The notes below the pieces were generated by a model, which was not told where the DNA came from, ran no database searches, and worked only from the letters and a program-made list of their open reading frames with translations. Both the position numbers and the translations under genes were made by a program. From Planctomycetaceae bacterium (GTDB lineage Bacteria > Planctomycetota > Planctomycetia > Pirellulales > Pirellulaceae), in contig PBOG01000214.1 in NCBI GenBank assembly GCA_002724245.1, positions 29,885 to 93,884 on the forward strand: DNA of 64,000 bases, read 5' to 3'. Each line of letters opens with the position of its first letter. The stretch's first letter is position 1. This document shows positions 51,170 to 60,178 of this stretch, piece by piece.

Positions 51170-52516
51170 CTATTCGTGCCGCAGCGCTTCAATCGGATCC
51201 AGGTAGGCGGCCTGGAAAGCCGGATAGAGTCCGGAAATCAATCCCACAACCAGGGAAATGCCGAGCGACAAACCAACCGACCAGGGAGCAATCCGAGGTT
51301 CAAGCGCGTTGACAATCGGTGGTAGCAAATCTGCAGAGAAGCTACTGACCAAATCTCTCAGCCCGCTAAAGATCGGCCCACACATCAAACCAAATCCCAC
51401 ACCCAGCAGTCCACCACCGGCCGTCAACACCACGGTCTCCACCAGGAACTGCTCTATAATCCGCGTCCGTGTTGCCCCGAGCGCGCGTCGAATCCCAATT
51501 TCACGAGTACGTTCGGTCACCGTCGCCAACATAATATTCATGATACCGATGCCACCAACGAACAACGAGATCCCCGCAATGACAACCAGTAATACGTTGA
51601 ACATCATGCGAGTGCGTTCGGCTTGGCGCAACAGTTCCTTGGGAACTACGACCGAGTAATCTTCTTCCTCGTGGTACTGCTCCAGCATCGTTTCAATGAT
51701 CGCTGCTGTTTCATCTACTTGGTCAAGGTTAGCAACCGTTACAGTAATCTGTGACAGCTCAACAATTTCACCATTCATACTCGAGCGCGTGCGTCGCATG
51801 ATGAAATCACCGATCCGACGCTGTAATGTACTCAGTGGAATGTACGCATCCAGGTTGTACTCACGGGCATCCAGACTGCCACCAATCGCAGCCGAAGCAG
51901 CGCGAGCGCGTGTCTGGCCGATCACAGTGTAAATATCACTTCCGTAACTAGCCCCCACTCGAATCGCCTTGCCAATTGGATTTTCATGGGGGAACAGTCG
52001 TTTGGCGGTACCGTCCGCCAGGACCACAACGTTCTCTTTTTCATCACGCTTGTTGAACCAGCGGCCGCGTGCCATTTCAAGCGTATTCAAAATCCGATAG
52101 TTGTCATCGCAACCCACCAACTTGCTATCAACCGCATGGTCTTGATAACGCAACTCACGTTTAAGTTCGCGCATCGGCACAACGCGAGTCAGGTTAGGAA
52201 GGTTCGAAGAAATCCGGCGGAGATCGGAACGCAACAAACCGTATCTGGCGACCCGTTCGTCCGTTTTCTTTCCACCCTTCTTGGAACTGGTGGGCTTGAT
52301 ACTGCGGACAATAATATTGGTCGCGCCCAGCTCTTTGATCTGTTGTTGCGCCTGGTAGCTGACGCCCTCTCCCATCGCCACCAGCCAAATTACCGTGGCG
52401 GTCCCAATAAAGATGCCTAGCGCCGCCAGGCCCGCGCGCAGCTTCTGCAACAACAGGCTCTTTAAGCCGACCTGGAACGTCTGTAGGAAACCACTAATCA
52501 CAGGAAACAACACCAA
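51170..52516 (-). CDS. ABC transporter permease (MacB/FtsX type, no ATPase domain)
   Basis: LRAGLAALGIFIGTATVIWLVAMGEG; FVGGIGIMNIMLATVTERTREIGIRRALGATRTRIIEQFLVE. Confidence 0.9.
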   Translation of the reverse strand: MVLFPVISGFLQTFQVGLKSLLLQKLRAGLAALGIFIGTATVIWLVAMGEGVSYQAQQQIKELGATNIIVRSIKPTSSKKGGKKTDERVARYGLLRSDLRRISSNLPNLTRVVPMRELKRELRYQDHAVDSKLVGCDDNYRILNTLEMARGRWFNKRDEKENVVVLADGTAKRLFPHENPIGKAIRVGASYGSDIYTVIGQTRARAASAAIGGSLDAREYNLDAYIPLSTLQRRIGDFIMRRTRSSMNGEIVELSQITVTVANLDQVDETAAIIETMLEQYHEEEDYSVVVPKELLRQAERTRMMFNVLLVVIAGISLFVGGIGIMNIMLATVTERTREIGIRRALGATRTRIIEQFLVETVVLTAGGGLLGVGFGLMCGPIFSGLRDLVSSFSADLLPPIVNALEPRIAPWSVGLSLGISLVVGLISGLYPAFQAAYLDPIEALRHE

Positions 52517-52693
52517 TTGTTAAGGGAAAAACGTGTCTAGTTTCGTAGCAGTGCCACTCGGTAAATGGTCATGCAGAACCCAGGCTTGATCGATTAACTG
52601 GTCTGCGATCGCAGGTACTACAACCGAACAAGCACCGGGTGGTCGGCCTGATCAGCCAACACCAACAACCATCCCAGCCACGGACCGACTCCG

Positions 52694-54256
52694 CTAAGGC
52701 TTGCTAGGTTTTTTGGGCTTGGGCTTGGGCTTGTCACCTTGTGGTTTCTTGGGCTTGTCACCTTGTGGTTTCTTGGGCTTGTCAGCTTGTGGTTTCTTGG
52801 GCTTGTCAGCCGCAGATTTCTCTTCCGCAGACGCTGTCGGTTCCAGGCCCTCGCGCTGTGCCTCTTCGATATAAGCCCGCGGATTGAGCACGACTTTATC
52901 GCCAGCTTTCACACCGGTTTTCACCACCATGAACTCATCATCACTGTCCCCTACATCCAGCACACGTTTCTGCGTCTGGTTTCCCTCTTTGACCCAACAG
53001 TGATAGACGCCGTTGGTCTCGACCACCGCAGCCACGGGAATCGTGAGCACGTCGACATGTTCTGCCAGGATAATATCGACCGAAGCACTCATTCCGGGTC
53101 TGTACGTCGAATCTTCGCCTACATCAATTTTGATCACGGTGTCATACTTCACCATATTGCCAGTCCACCACCCGGATCGTCTGGCGATAGAGGCAATCGT
53201 CGAGACCTCCGCTTCAATGGTCTCTGCAAGCAGGGTAACACGAGCGCGCATACCCGGCTTGAGGCGGTCCACATAGGCTTCATGAACCCCTACCTTGACC
53301 TGCATTTGCCTGAGATCGGGAATCTGTAACAACACCTGATCTTCACGGACTGTCGCACCCTCTTCCACATCGGGTGTTGATTTCCAGTCTGCCATGGAAG
53401 GAAAAATCACCATCCCGGAGGAATCTGCTGTGATCACGCAATTCTCGAGTTGTTTCTCCTCACGATCCAGCTTCGATTTCTCCAAATCAAGATTTGCCTT
53501 GTCAGACTTCATCTTTGCTTGCTTGGCCTTAAGCTTGCCACGCAAATCGGTCAACGTCTTTTCCTTTGTAAATCGCTGCAAGGCCTCCAACTGAGTGTTG
53601 GCCACTTCTAATTCCAGATTGGCTCGCTGCAAGGAAAAAGTATTGCCTTCAACTTCCAAGGTACTGACGTACCCTTTGGTAAACATATCCTGGCTGTGCT
53701 CAAGGATATTTTCCGCGGAACGCAAGTTTGACTTGGCAATCGCCACGTCTTTTTGTTTCGTCTTGAGTTCTGAAGCGTACGTTCCTTCTATGTACTCCTG
53801 GATGTCAATTTCTGCCACCTGGACATCACTTTCAGATTGGGCGTACGTCGCCATCGCCGTCTGATAAGAAATCTTCTTGGTGCTGATGTTGTCTTCAATT
53901 GTGGAAGAGTCGAGCTTGACAAGCTCGTCACCAGGCTTGACGTCCGTACCGGTTTCAATGACCCAGAGGACTGTTGCCTGGCCGCGCACTTTGCACTTGA
54001 TCTCTTTGTTGCTGGAACTCTCCAACATCCCCTGTTCAGTCACCATCACAGACAAATCACCGCGCGAGATGGTGTGCGTCAACGTGGTACTCAAATCCTC
54101 AGACGCATCATCACTGCCGCACCCAACGACCGCGATCACCATGACACCCAGGATTCCCGCTAACACGACCTGCCGACAGCTGGCACCAAAAACAAAGGGA
54201 CCCACCGCAACCAATCGTTGGCGAACCGTGGTAAATCGTCGTGTTTCAGTCGTCAT
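52694..54256 (-). CDS. HlyD/MacA-like periplasmic adaptor (lipoprotein) with KP-rich C-terminal repeats
   Basis: AVVGCGSDD lipobox; barrel-sandwich and long coiled coil; C-terminus ADKPKKPQADKPKKPQGDKPKKPQGDKPKPKPKKPSKP. Confidence 0.88.
   Translation of the reverse strand: MTTETRRFTTVRQRLVAVGPFVFGASCRQVVLAGILGVMVIAVVGCGSDDASEDLSTTLTHTISRGDLSVMVTEQGMLESSSNKEIKCKVRGQATVLWVIETGTDVKPGDELVKLDSSTIEDNISTKKISYQTAMATYAQSESDVQVAEIDIQEYIEGTYASELKTKQKDVAIAKSNLRSAENILEHSQDMFTKGYVSTLEVEGNTFSLQRANLELEVANTQLEALQRFTKEKTLTDLRGKLKAKQAKMKSDKANLDLEKSKLDREEKQLENCVITADSSGMVIFPSMADWKSTPDVEEGATVREDQVLLQIPDLRQMQVKVGVHEAYVDRLKPGMRARVTLLAETIEAEVSTIASIARRSGWWTGNMVKYDTVIKIDVGEDSTYRPGMSASVDIILAEHVDVLTIPVAAVVETNGVYHCWVKEGNQTQKRVLDVGDSDDEFMVVKTGVKAGDKVVLNPRAYIEEAQREGLEPTASAEEKSAADKPKKPQADKPKKPQGDKPKKPQGDKPKPKPKKPSKP
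52727..52810 (-). repeat. 24-bp coding tandem repeat
   Basis: gggcttgtcaccttgtggtttctt at 52727, 52751 and (one change) 52775, then partial; encodes DKPKKPQ(G/A). Confidence 0.9.
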
Positions 54257-54604
54257 AAACCTGTCTCCGTCGCGCTTTTCCGCACCAGGCGTGTCAAGTA
54301 ACCAGTCACGTGTTACGTGACCTTACAGATTCGGCATTATCCGCTTCGGACGAGCTATCAAAAGCCCATGGCGGCAGCACCGACAGCACCTCAGTTAGTA
54401 TAACCTAACTCCCAAAGAGTGTTCACAGACCCCCTTTTTTTCGAAACCCTGCCTTTTTAGACAGGATCTTCACCTCTTTATGGCGAAACGGCGGCGCGTA
54501 GTTACAAGAAACCACGACAATCTGCCCAATGAATCGGCGCCTGTGGCGATGCAAATACATGCCACTAAACCGTTTTACCTGCGCCATTTGTCTGGAAAGT
54601 GGTG

Positions 54605-55888
54605 TTACACAGAGAACAGGGGCGCGATCGGTGTCCCATCCCGGACCAGCATAATGGGGCGGCCGACGTTGGTCTGAAACTCCGTCCGCGGATCGATGCC
54701 GAGATTGTGAAAAAAGGAAGCCGCCAGATCGTCCGGTGAATAAGCCTGCCCCGCTGGTTCCGCGGCCTGTGAATCCGATTCGCCGACGACTTGCCCCCCC
54801 TGAATTGCTCCGCCGGCCATCAAAGCGCACATCGCACGCGCCCAGTGATCCCGACCACCGCCGCCGTTGACCGTCGGAGTCCGACCGAACTCACCGGTCA
54901 TGAAAATCGCCGTGGAATCCAAGCGCCCTCGGTCTTGTAGTCGGTCGAGCAAGCCCGCAAACCCGCGATCCAAAGGCGGTAGTAACGTGCGCAATTTGGG
55001 GAAGTTCTCCGCATGGGTATCAAAGTCGAATTCCGCTGGCCGGAGGCGCACCGTGACAAAATGCACCCCCGCTTCGATCAAGCGCGCGGCAAGCAGCAGC
55101 GTCTGCCCGAATTCATGCTTGCCAAAACGATCTATTTCCGATCGCTTTTCCTGCGACAAATCGAAGGCTAACCTTGTGCGCCGCGAGCTAATGATGTCGT
55201 ACGCCTGTTCCGAAAAACGATCGAGACCACGAACTTGATCATCGAGATCGTCAAACCCGCGAAAAGCAACGTCTAAATCATCAAGCAACTTCTTCTGCCT
55301 GGTGAATTTTGCCACCGTCAGACCTTCTTCCAGCGATACACCACGAACCTTGTAGGGAAACCCGTGACGCGGCTTTTCCGCCGTCAACGGGCTATACTGC
55401 GAGCCCAAATAGCCCGGTCCTACAAAAGACTCGTCGATGGAAACATAGGTCGGCAAGTCAGCGGCGGATGGAAATTGGCGACTGACAATGCTGCCATATT
55501 CGGGATAACTCACCGTCTGTGATGGCTTGTTCCCGGTGAGCAGATACTTCTTGCCAATACCGTGGTCTGCCAGATTATGAGACACACCTCGAAGGATCGC
55601 ATACTTGTCGGCGCGCTGTGCCAGCATCGGCAGGTGTTCGCAAATTTGCACACCACTGACATTTGTCCGTATTGGATTGAATTCACCCCGTACAGCTGCG
55701 GGTGCATCCGGCTTCAGATCAAAGGTGTCTTGATGCGAAGGCCCCCCCTCCAGAAATATAAAAATGGCGGATCGCAACACCGGTTTACCAGGTGCAGCGG
55801 CCTGCAAACGCAAATATTGGGAGAGTGTGAGACCAGCCCCCAGGGCGCCAACGCTCAACCATTGCCGACGCGTCAGCGGACTACCCAT
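54605..55888 (-). CDS. DUF1501 family secreted protein (Tat signal)
   Basis: LTRRQWLSVGALGAGLTLSQYL; FIFLEGGPSHQDTFDLKPDAPAAVRGEF; MTGEFGRTPTVNGGGGRDHWARAM. Confidence 0.93.
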   Translation of the reverse strand: MGSPLTRRQWLSVGALGAGLTLSQYLRLQAAAPGKPVLRSAIFIFLEGGPSHQDTFDLKPDAPAAVRGEFNPIRTNVSGVQICEHLPMLAQRADKYAILRGVSHNLADHGIGKKYLLTGNKPSQTVSYPEYGSIVSRQFPSAADLPTYVSIDESFVGPGYLGSQYSPLTAEKPRHGFPYKVRGVSLEEGLTVAKFTRQKKLLDDLDVAFRGFDDLDDQVRGLDRFSEQAYDIISSRRTRLAFDLSQEKRSEIDRFGKHEFGQTLLLAARLIEAGVHFVTVRLRPAEFDFDTHAENFPKLRTLLPPLDRGFAGLLDRLQDRGRLDSTAIFMTGEFGRTPTVNGGGGRDHWARAMCALMAGGAIQGGQVVGESDSQAAEPAGQAYSPDDLAASFFHNLGIDPRTEFQTNVGRPIMLVRDGTPIAPLFSV

Positions 55889-55982
55889 CGAATCGCCTCT
55901 TATTACATTCTGGATTACAGTGTGGCTCATTACCGTGTGGCTTTCTCACAGTGTGTCGTTCCACGTTATCTTGTATCGTTGG

Positions 55983-58694
55983 TCAGTGATTGAGAAGAAA
56001 TTCTTTCGTGTTCAACATCGCCCACATCAGGTCGGTGACGCCTTCAACAATCGAATCAACCGATGCTAGATGCTTGACAGCGCGAGCAATCTCGTCCTCG
56101 TCAGGCAGGCGATTCACTGTCCTGAGCCATACCTGTTTGACAAGCTCTTTTTCGCCGACAGCTCGACCTGCTGCGACCGCCTCTTCGATCTGAATGATCC
56201 AGCCACTGTCAGCTAACCGCATACGGACGAGTGGGTCGTTCTGAACAAAAATCGCCTGCAGCAGTGTCGGTTCGTTGACACGTTCACAATCACAGTTAAT
56301 CGCCCGCGCCGGTTTACCGAACACCTTCATCGCGTGCGTGCCCGCCATACGCATCGACAAATGTCCTGATGCCCTGCGTTTCAGATTCGCTCGAACTGCG
56401 TCAAGTTGTTCGGTAGCGGCCGTCGCTTGTTTCATGGCATCGTAGATGACTTCCGCGGGAATCCGGCGGGGAATAGCTCGACTGAAATTTCGGCGATCCT
56501 GTCGATTGGTCGCATTCGGCTTCCAGCTTCGCTGGTACGTCGCGCTGCGAGTAATTTGTCGATGCAACCACTTCATATCGTATGCGCTGTCGAGAAAACC
56601 ACGCGTCAGCCAATCGAGAAGCTGGGGATTACTGGGGGGGTTGGCAGGTGTAAATTGATCTGGTGGCTCGACAATTCCCACATGGAAATAGCCGGCCCAC
56701 ACACGATTCACAAAAGCCCTGGCAAACCACGGGTTGTCTTGCTCCCGCATCCACTTCATCAGCACCGCCCGGGGATCCTCGCCGGCCGCAATGGTCACCT
56801 GACCGCTCCGCAAGAGGCCCAATGTCTTGTCCGCTCCTTTCCCCACAGACAGTTCCGGCCAGTTGACGATCTTACCGCGTTGGGCGGCAGCAAACGCTGG
56901 AAAACCCATACGACCCCGCGCTGTCAGATCTTCAAAGAACCGCGTAAAGTCACTGAAATCACTCTGCGTCCATTTATCGAATGGGTGCTTGTGGCACTCC
57001 GCGCATTGCAATTGAATGCCCAGGAAACTGTGCGCAAACGCCAAGGCCTTGTCTTTGGCTTCACTGACCGTTGCCCGTGTCCAATAGTGCGGCATCGTTT
57101 TTCGCAGCGAAAAATCGGCTGGCGATTCCTGCCGCACATAGGATGACATTTCGGTGGCGTAATCTTCTCTGGACTGATCCGGCCCACGACTTTGCGCCAG
57201 TACGATTCCTGCGACGAGTTGGTCGTACGGCATGTTACTGGCGACGCGACGGTGAATCCAATCGTACCACTGCGTCGAGTAGCCGTGCCCCACTTCGAGT
57301 ACCGTCTGTTCACCAAATGCGCTGGGACTGCACCCGGTAAAATCACAAAGCTTGTTGGTCCACCAGGCCGCATAGGCCGGGCGGTTCAACAACTCGTTGA
57401 TTTTTCGCTCACGTTTGTCAGCCGCATCGTCCATCAGAAAGGCGGTCACTTCATCCGGCGCAGGCAGTGTACCCGTGACGTCAATACTCACCCTCCTGAG
57501 AAACTCCGCGTCGTCACAGAGTGCGGAAGGTCTCAATCCAAGCTTGGAGAGCTTGCCTAAAACCAATCGATCAACAGGGTTCACGTTTTCCGGCAAGCTG
57601 ACCACACTCTGATTTTTTGAGTAGGGTCGCAGCACCGGTATCGCCAGCACACCGTTATCATAAAAAGCCACGATGTGGGTATCTCCTGGTCCGACGGCGT
57701 GCGCCAGCCCCTTTGCATCGATGGTGACCACCGCATCATCATTGCTGCGAAAACGCGTCAAACAGGTCACATCCTCGTGGCGCCCGTCTTCCCACTGAGC
57801 AACCACTCTGATTGCCCGCGAATCTCCTGCTGCGGAGAACAGGATTTCCTGTGGCTCGCAATGCAGCTGGACGAGCACTTTCGCTTCAATCGCGGCAGAC
57901 GCAACAGGCCGGCTCCGCCACGGCGCTCCCATGCGAACCCACGCTTCCAGATCTGCAATCTGGCCGTCAGCCAGTTTACGCTGTGGTGGCATGCGCAAAT
58001 CTGGACTGCGATGCCGCACCGCCTGAACCAACAAGCTACCTTCCGGATCACCCGGCGTGATGGCCGGTCCCGAATCCCCCCCAGCAAGCAGAAGCTCACG
58101 GGTTTTCAGCTGCAAATTGCCTTTGCGATTGTTGAATCCATGACATTCATAGCAATTCTTCTCAAACAGGGGCTCGATCTTTTGTTCGAAAAATCGAATC
58201 CCCTGGGGGGAGAACTGGGTTTGCTGCACTACTTCGGTGCTGGCAACCGCTTGTGCTTCCACACCTTTGGCACCAGACTCAATCCAACGCAACAGCAGGT
58301 GGTGCTCCCAGGAACCTGGCTTGAAACGCTGGCCACCCTCATGATCGATCTGGGCCGTGGCCTTCAAGAGAATAAGGCTCTGCTCTGGTGCATCTGCAGA
58401 AATGCGCATGCCTTCTTCCGTGGTCGCCTCGGCCACCAAAGCCGCATGATCGGCAGCAAAATCAAAGCCGAACAACGATAATCGAAAATCGGCTTGGCCC
58501 TGAAAGGAACCATGGCATTTCGCGGAATTGCATCCGAGACGCCCCAGCAGAGGCACGACATGCCGCTGAAAGTCGGGAACGACCCGCGTTTCACGATCCT
58601 GGAAGCGTCTGTTCGCAGAGGGCACGACCGGAGGTGGCGCCGCTGCTACGACACTCGCAACACTCATCATAAGGCCCAGCAAATACTTCATCAT
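55983..58694 (-). CDS. DUF1549/DUF1553 protein with Planctomycete cytochrome c domains
   Basis: VPLLGRLGCNSAKCHGSFQGQADFRLSLFGFD; NCYECHGFNNRKGNLQL; NPVDRLVLGKLSKLGLRPS; GIQLQCAECHKHPFDKWTQ; NPWFARAFVNRVWAGYFHVGIVEPPDQF. Confidence 0.95.
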   Translation of the reverse strand: MMKYLLGLMMSVASVVAAAPPPVVPSANRRFQDRETRVVPDFQRHVVPLLGRLGCNSAKCHGSFQGQADFRLSLFGFDFAADHAALVAEATTEEGMRISADAPEQSLILLKATAQIDHEGGQRFKPGSWEHHLLLRWIESGAKGVEAQAVASTEVVQQTQFSPQGIRFFEQKIEPLFEKNCYECHGFNNRKGNLQLKTRELLLAGGDSGPAITPGDPEGSLLVQAVRHRSPDLRMPPQRKLADGQIADLEAWVRMGAPWRSRPVASAAIEAKVLVQLHCEPQEILFSAAGDSRAIRVVAQWEDGRHEDVTCLTRFRSNDDAVVTIDAKGLAHAVGPGDTHIVAFYDNGVLAIPVLRPYSKNQSVVSLPENVNPVDRLVLGKLSKLGLRPSALCDDAEFLRRVSIDVTGTLPAPDEVTAFLMDDAADKRERKINELLNRPAYAAWWTNKLCDFTGCSPSAFGEQTVLEVGHGYSTQWYDWIHRRVASNMPYDQLVAGIVLAQSRGPDQSREDYATEMSSYVRQESPADFSLRKTMPHYWTRATVSEAKDKALAFAHSFLGIQLQCAECHKHPFDKWTQSDFSDFTRFFEDLTARGRMGFPAFAAAQRGKIVNWPELSVGKGADKTLGLLRSGQVTIAAGEDPRAVLMKWMREQDNPWFARAFVNRVWAGYFHVGIVEPPDQFTPANPPSNPQLLDWLTRGFLDSAYDMKWLHRQITRSATYQRSWKPNATNRQDRRNFSRAIPRRIPAEVIYDAMKQATAATEQLDAVRANLKRRASGHLSMRMAGTHAMKVFGKPARAINCDCERVNEPTLLQAIFVQNDPLVRMRLADSGWIIQIEEAVAAGRAVGEKELVKQVWLRTVNRLPDEDEIARAVKHLASVDSIVEGVTDLMWAMLNTKEFLLNH

Positions 58695-58842
58695 CAAGTC
58701 CCTCAATGCTCCGCCCGTTTGCACATCCGGACCAACTGGGTATCAAACCATTGGATCGCAAATGGTTTTGATGCAAACTTCATGCGCGAAACCAGAAGTT
58801 CGTGCAAAACGACAACACACCTTCTCTTGAGCGCCGCTTGAA

Positions 58843-60003
58843 TCACTTCGCCTCGACGGCTTCCAGGATCTGCATCACTTCCAGGCCATCCGTCTCTGGC
58901 ACGCGGTGTGCCGCACCAACACGAATCGTGTCGCCAATCCGCAAATCCCCGAACTTTTCACGAAAGACTGCGTTGGTAAAGAAACCGCCCATATTCATCA
59001 GCCGCCCCTCGATCGATTCTGGATTGGTGGCCCGATTACCGGCGAATGTCGAATCCACATTCTTGACGCGGATCGTCAGATCATATCCCTGATCTGACTT
59101 GCTCTCGATGGTCCCTACCACGACCCCCTGAAAGCCACGAAACGCCTCCGGAGGGATCGGATACGTTTCCGGATCAAACGGTGCGGCGCGTTCGAACACC
59201 GTCGCTTTCGGTGAAAGCGAAAGCGAGGTTCCATTTAATGTGCCACTGCGCATTTTGAGTGTTTCGCCACGTTTGATCAGTAACAGCTTGTCAATCCAAG
59301 GACCTGACAGCCCTTTGACCTTGACGGTCTTTCCGATGATCGTGTCCTTGAGTCGACGATCACCGTAAATCGACGTGACATAATCAACATCCATAGTGAA
59401 CTCACCGAGTTCAATGTCCTTGGTCTTCAGTCGACCGATAACAATCGCGTAAAACGAATCGTTGTTCCCTTTCCGCTTCGCCTTACGGGTCTTCTTGCCC
59501 TTACCTGCAGACGTAGCTGCAACCTTCCGATATTCCGCCAGGGCATCTGCTTTGGTCATCTCACCGGCCGCGACGGCAGCCGTCAGCCGTTCCCTGAGCG
59601 CAGCCAGGTCAACTTTTTTCTTGCCACGCGCCTCTTTTTGCTTCCCCACGCCAACGGCAGCTTGCTTGTATTTGGCCAGCGCATCTGCTTCAGTCATCTC
59701 ACCCGCTGCGACCGCCGCTTTGAGCTTGCGACCAAGGGCCTCCAGATCGATCGCTGGCTGAGTATCCTTTGTTTTTTTCACCGCCGGACCTGCAACCAAT
59801 GCGTAGAGCTCACGCGCTTCGTCTTCGGTGAGTTTACCCGACGCCACCAGCGTTTTGAGCCGTGCGTTGAGGGCCGCTAATTTGCTGTTCTCCGCAAGCG
59901 GCCGAGCAGTCTTCTGAGGAGCAGTCTTCCGCTCCTCTGCCACCGCGCAAAATGGACCTCCAACGAGAATCACCAGCACGGTGCAACACAGATTTCGACA
60001 CAT
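58843..60003 (-). CDS. secreted hypothetical protein with three helical A-G-E-M-T-x-A-D-A repeats
   Basis: Signal peptide; LKTLVASGKLTEDEARELYALV, LKAAVAAGEMTEADALAKYKQA, LTAAVAAGEMTKADALAEYRKV. Confidence 0.75.
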   Translation of the reverse strand: MCRNLCCTVLVILVGGPFCAVAEERKTAPQKTARPLAENSKLAALNARLKTLVASGKLTEDEARELYALVAGPAVKKTKDTQPAIDLEALGRKLKAAVAAGEMTEADALAKYKQAAVGVGKQKEARGKKKVDLAALRERLTAAVAAGEMTKADALAEYRKVAATSAGKGKKTRKAKRKGNNDSFYAIVIGRLKTKDIELGEFTMDVDYVTSIYGDRRLKDTIIGKTVKVKGLSGPWIDKLLLIKRGETLKMRSGTLNGTSLSLSPKATVFERAAPFDPETYPIPPEAFRGFQGVVVGTIESKSDQGYDLTIRVKNVDSTFAGNRATNPESIEGRLMNMGGFFTNAVFREKFGDLRIGDTIRVGAAHRVPETDGLEVMQILEAVEAK

Positions 60004-60178
60004 AATCCACTCCCGGTTGTGCTTTATTTCTCTAGTAGACAGACGATCCAATACACGACGTATACCGCCTGTGGCGTGCCATCAAGTAGAACGTTCGCAG
60101 CCAGCAAACCGGACAACGAATCGACCTGGCGACACAAATCGTTCGAGACGACCTCTGCGCCGTCTTATAGCGAAGACT

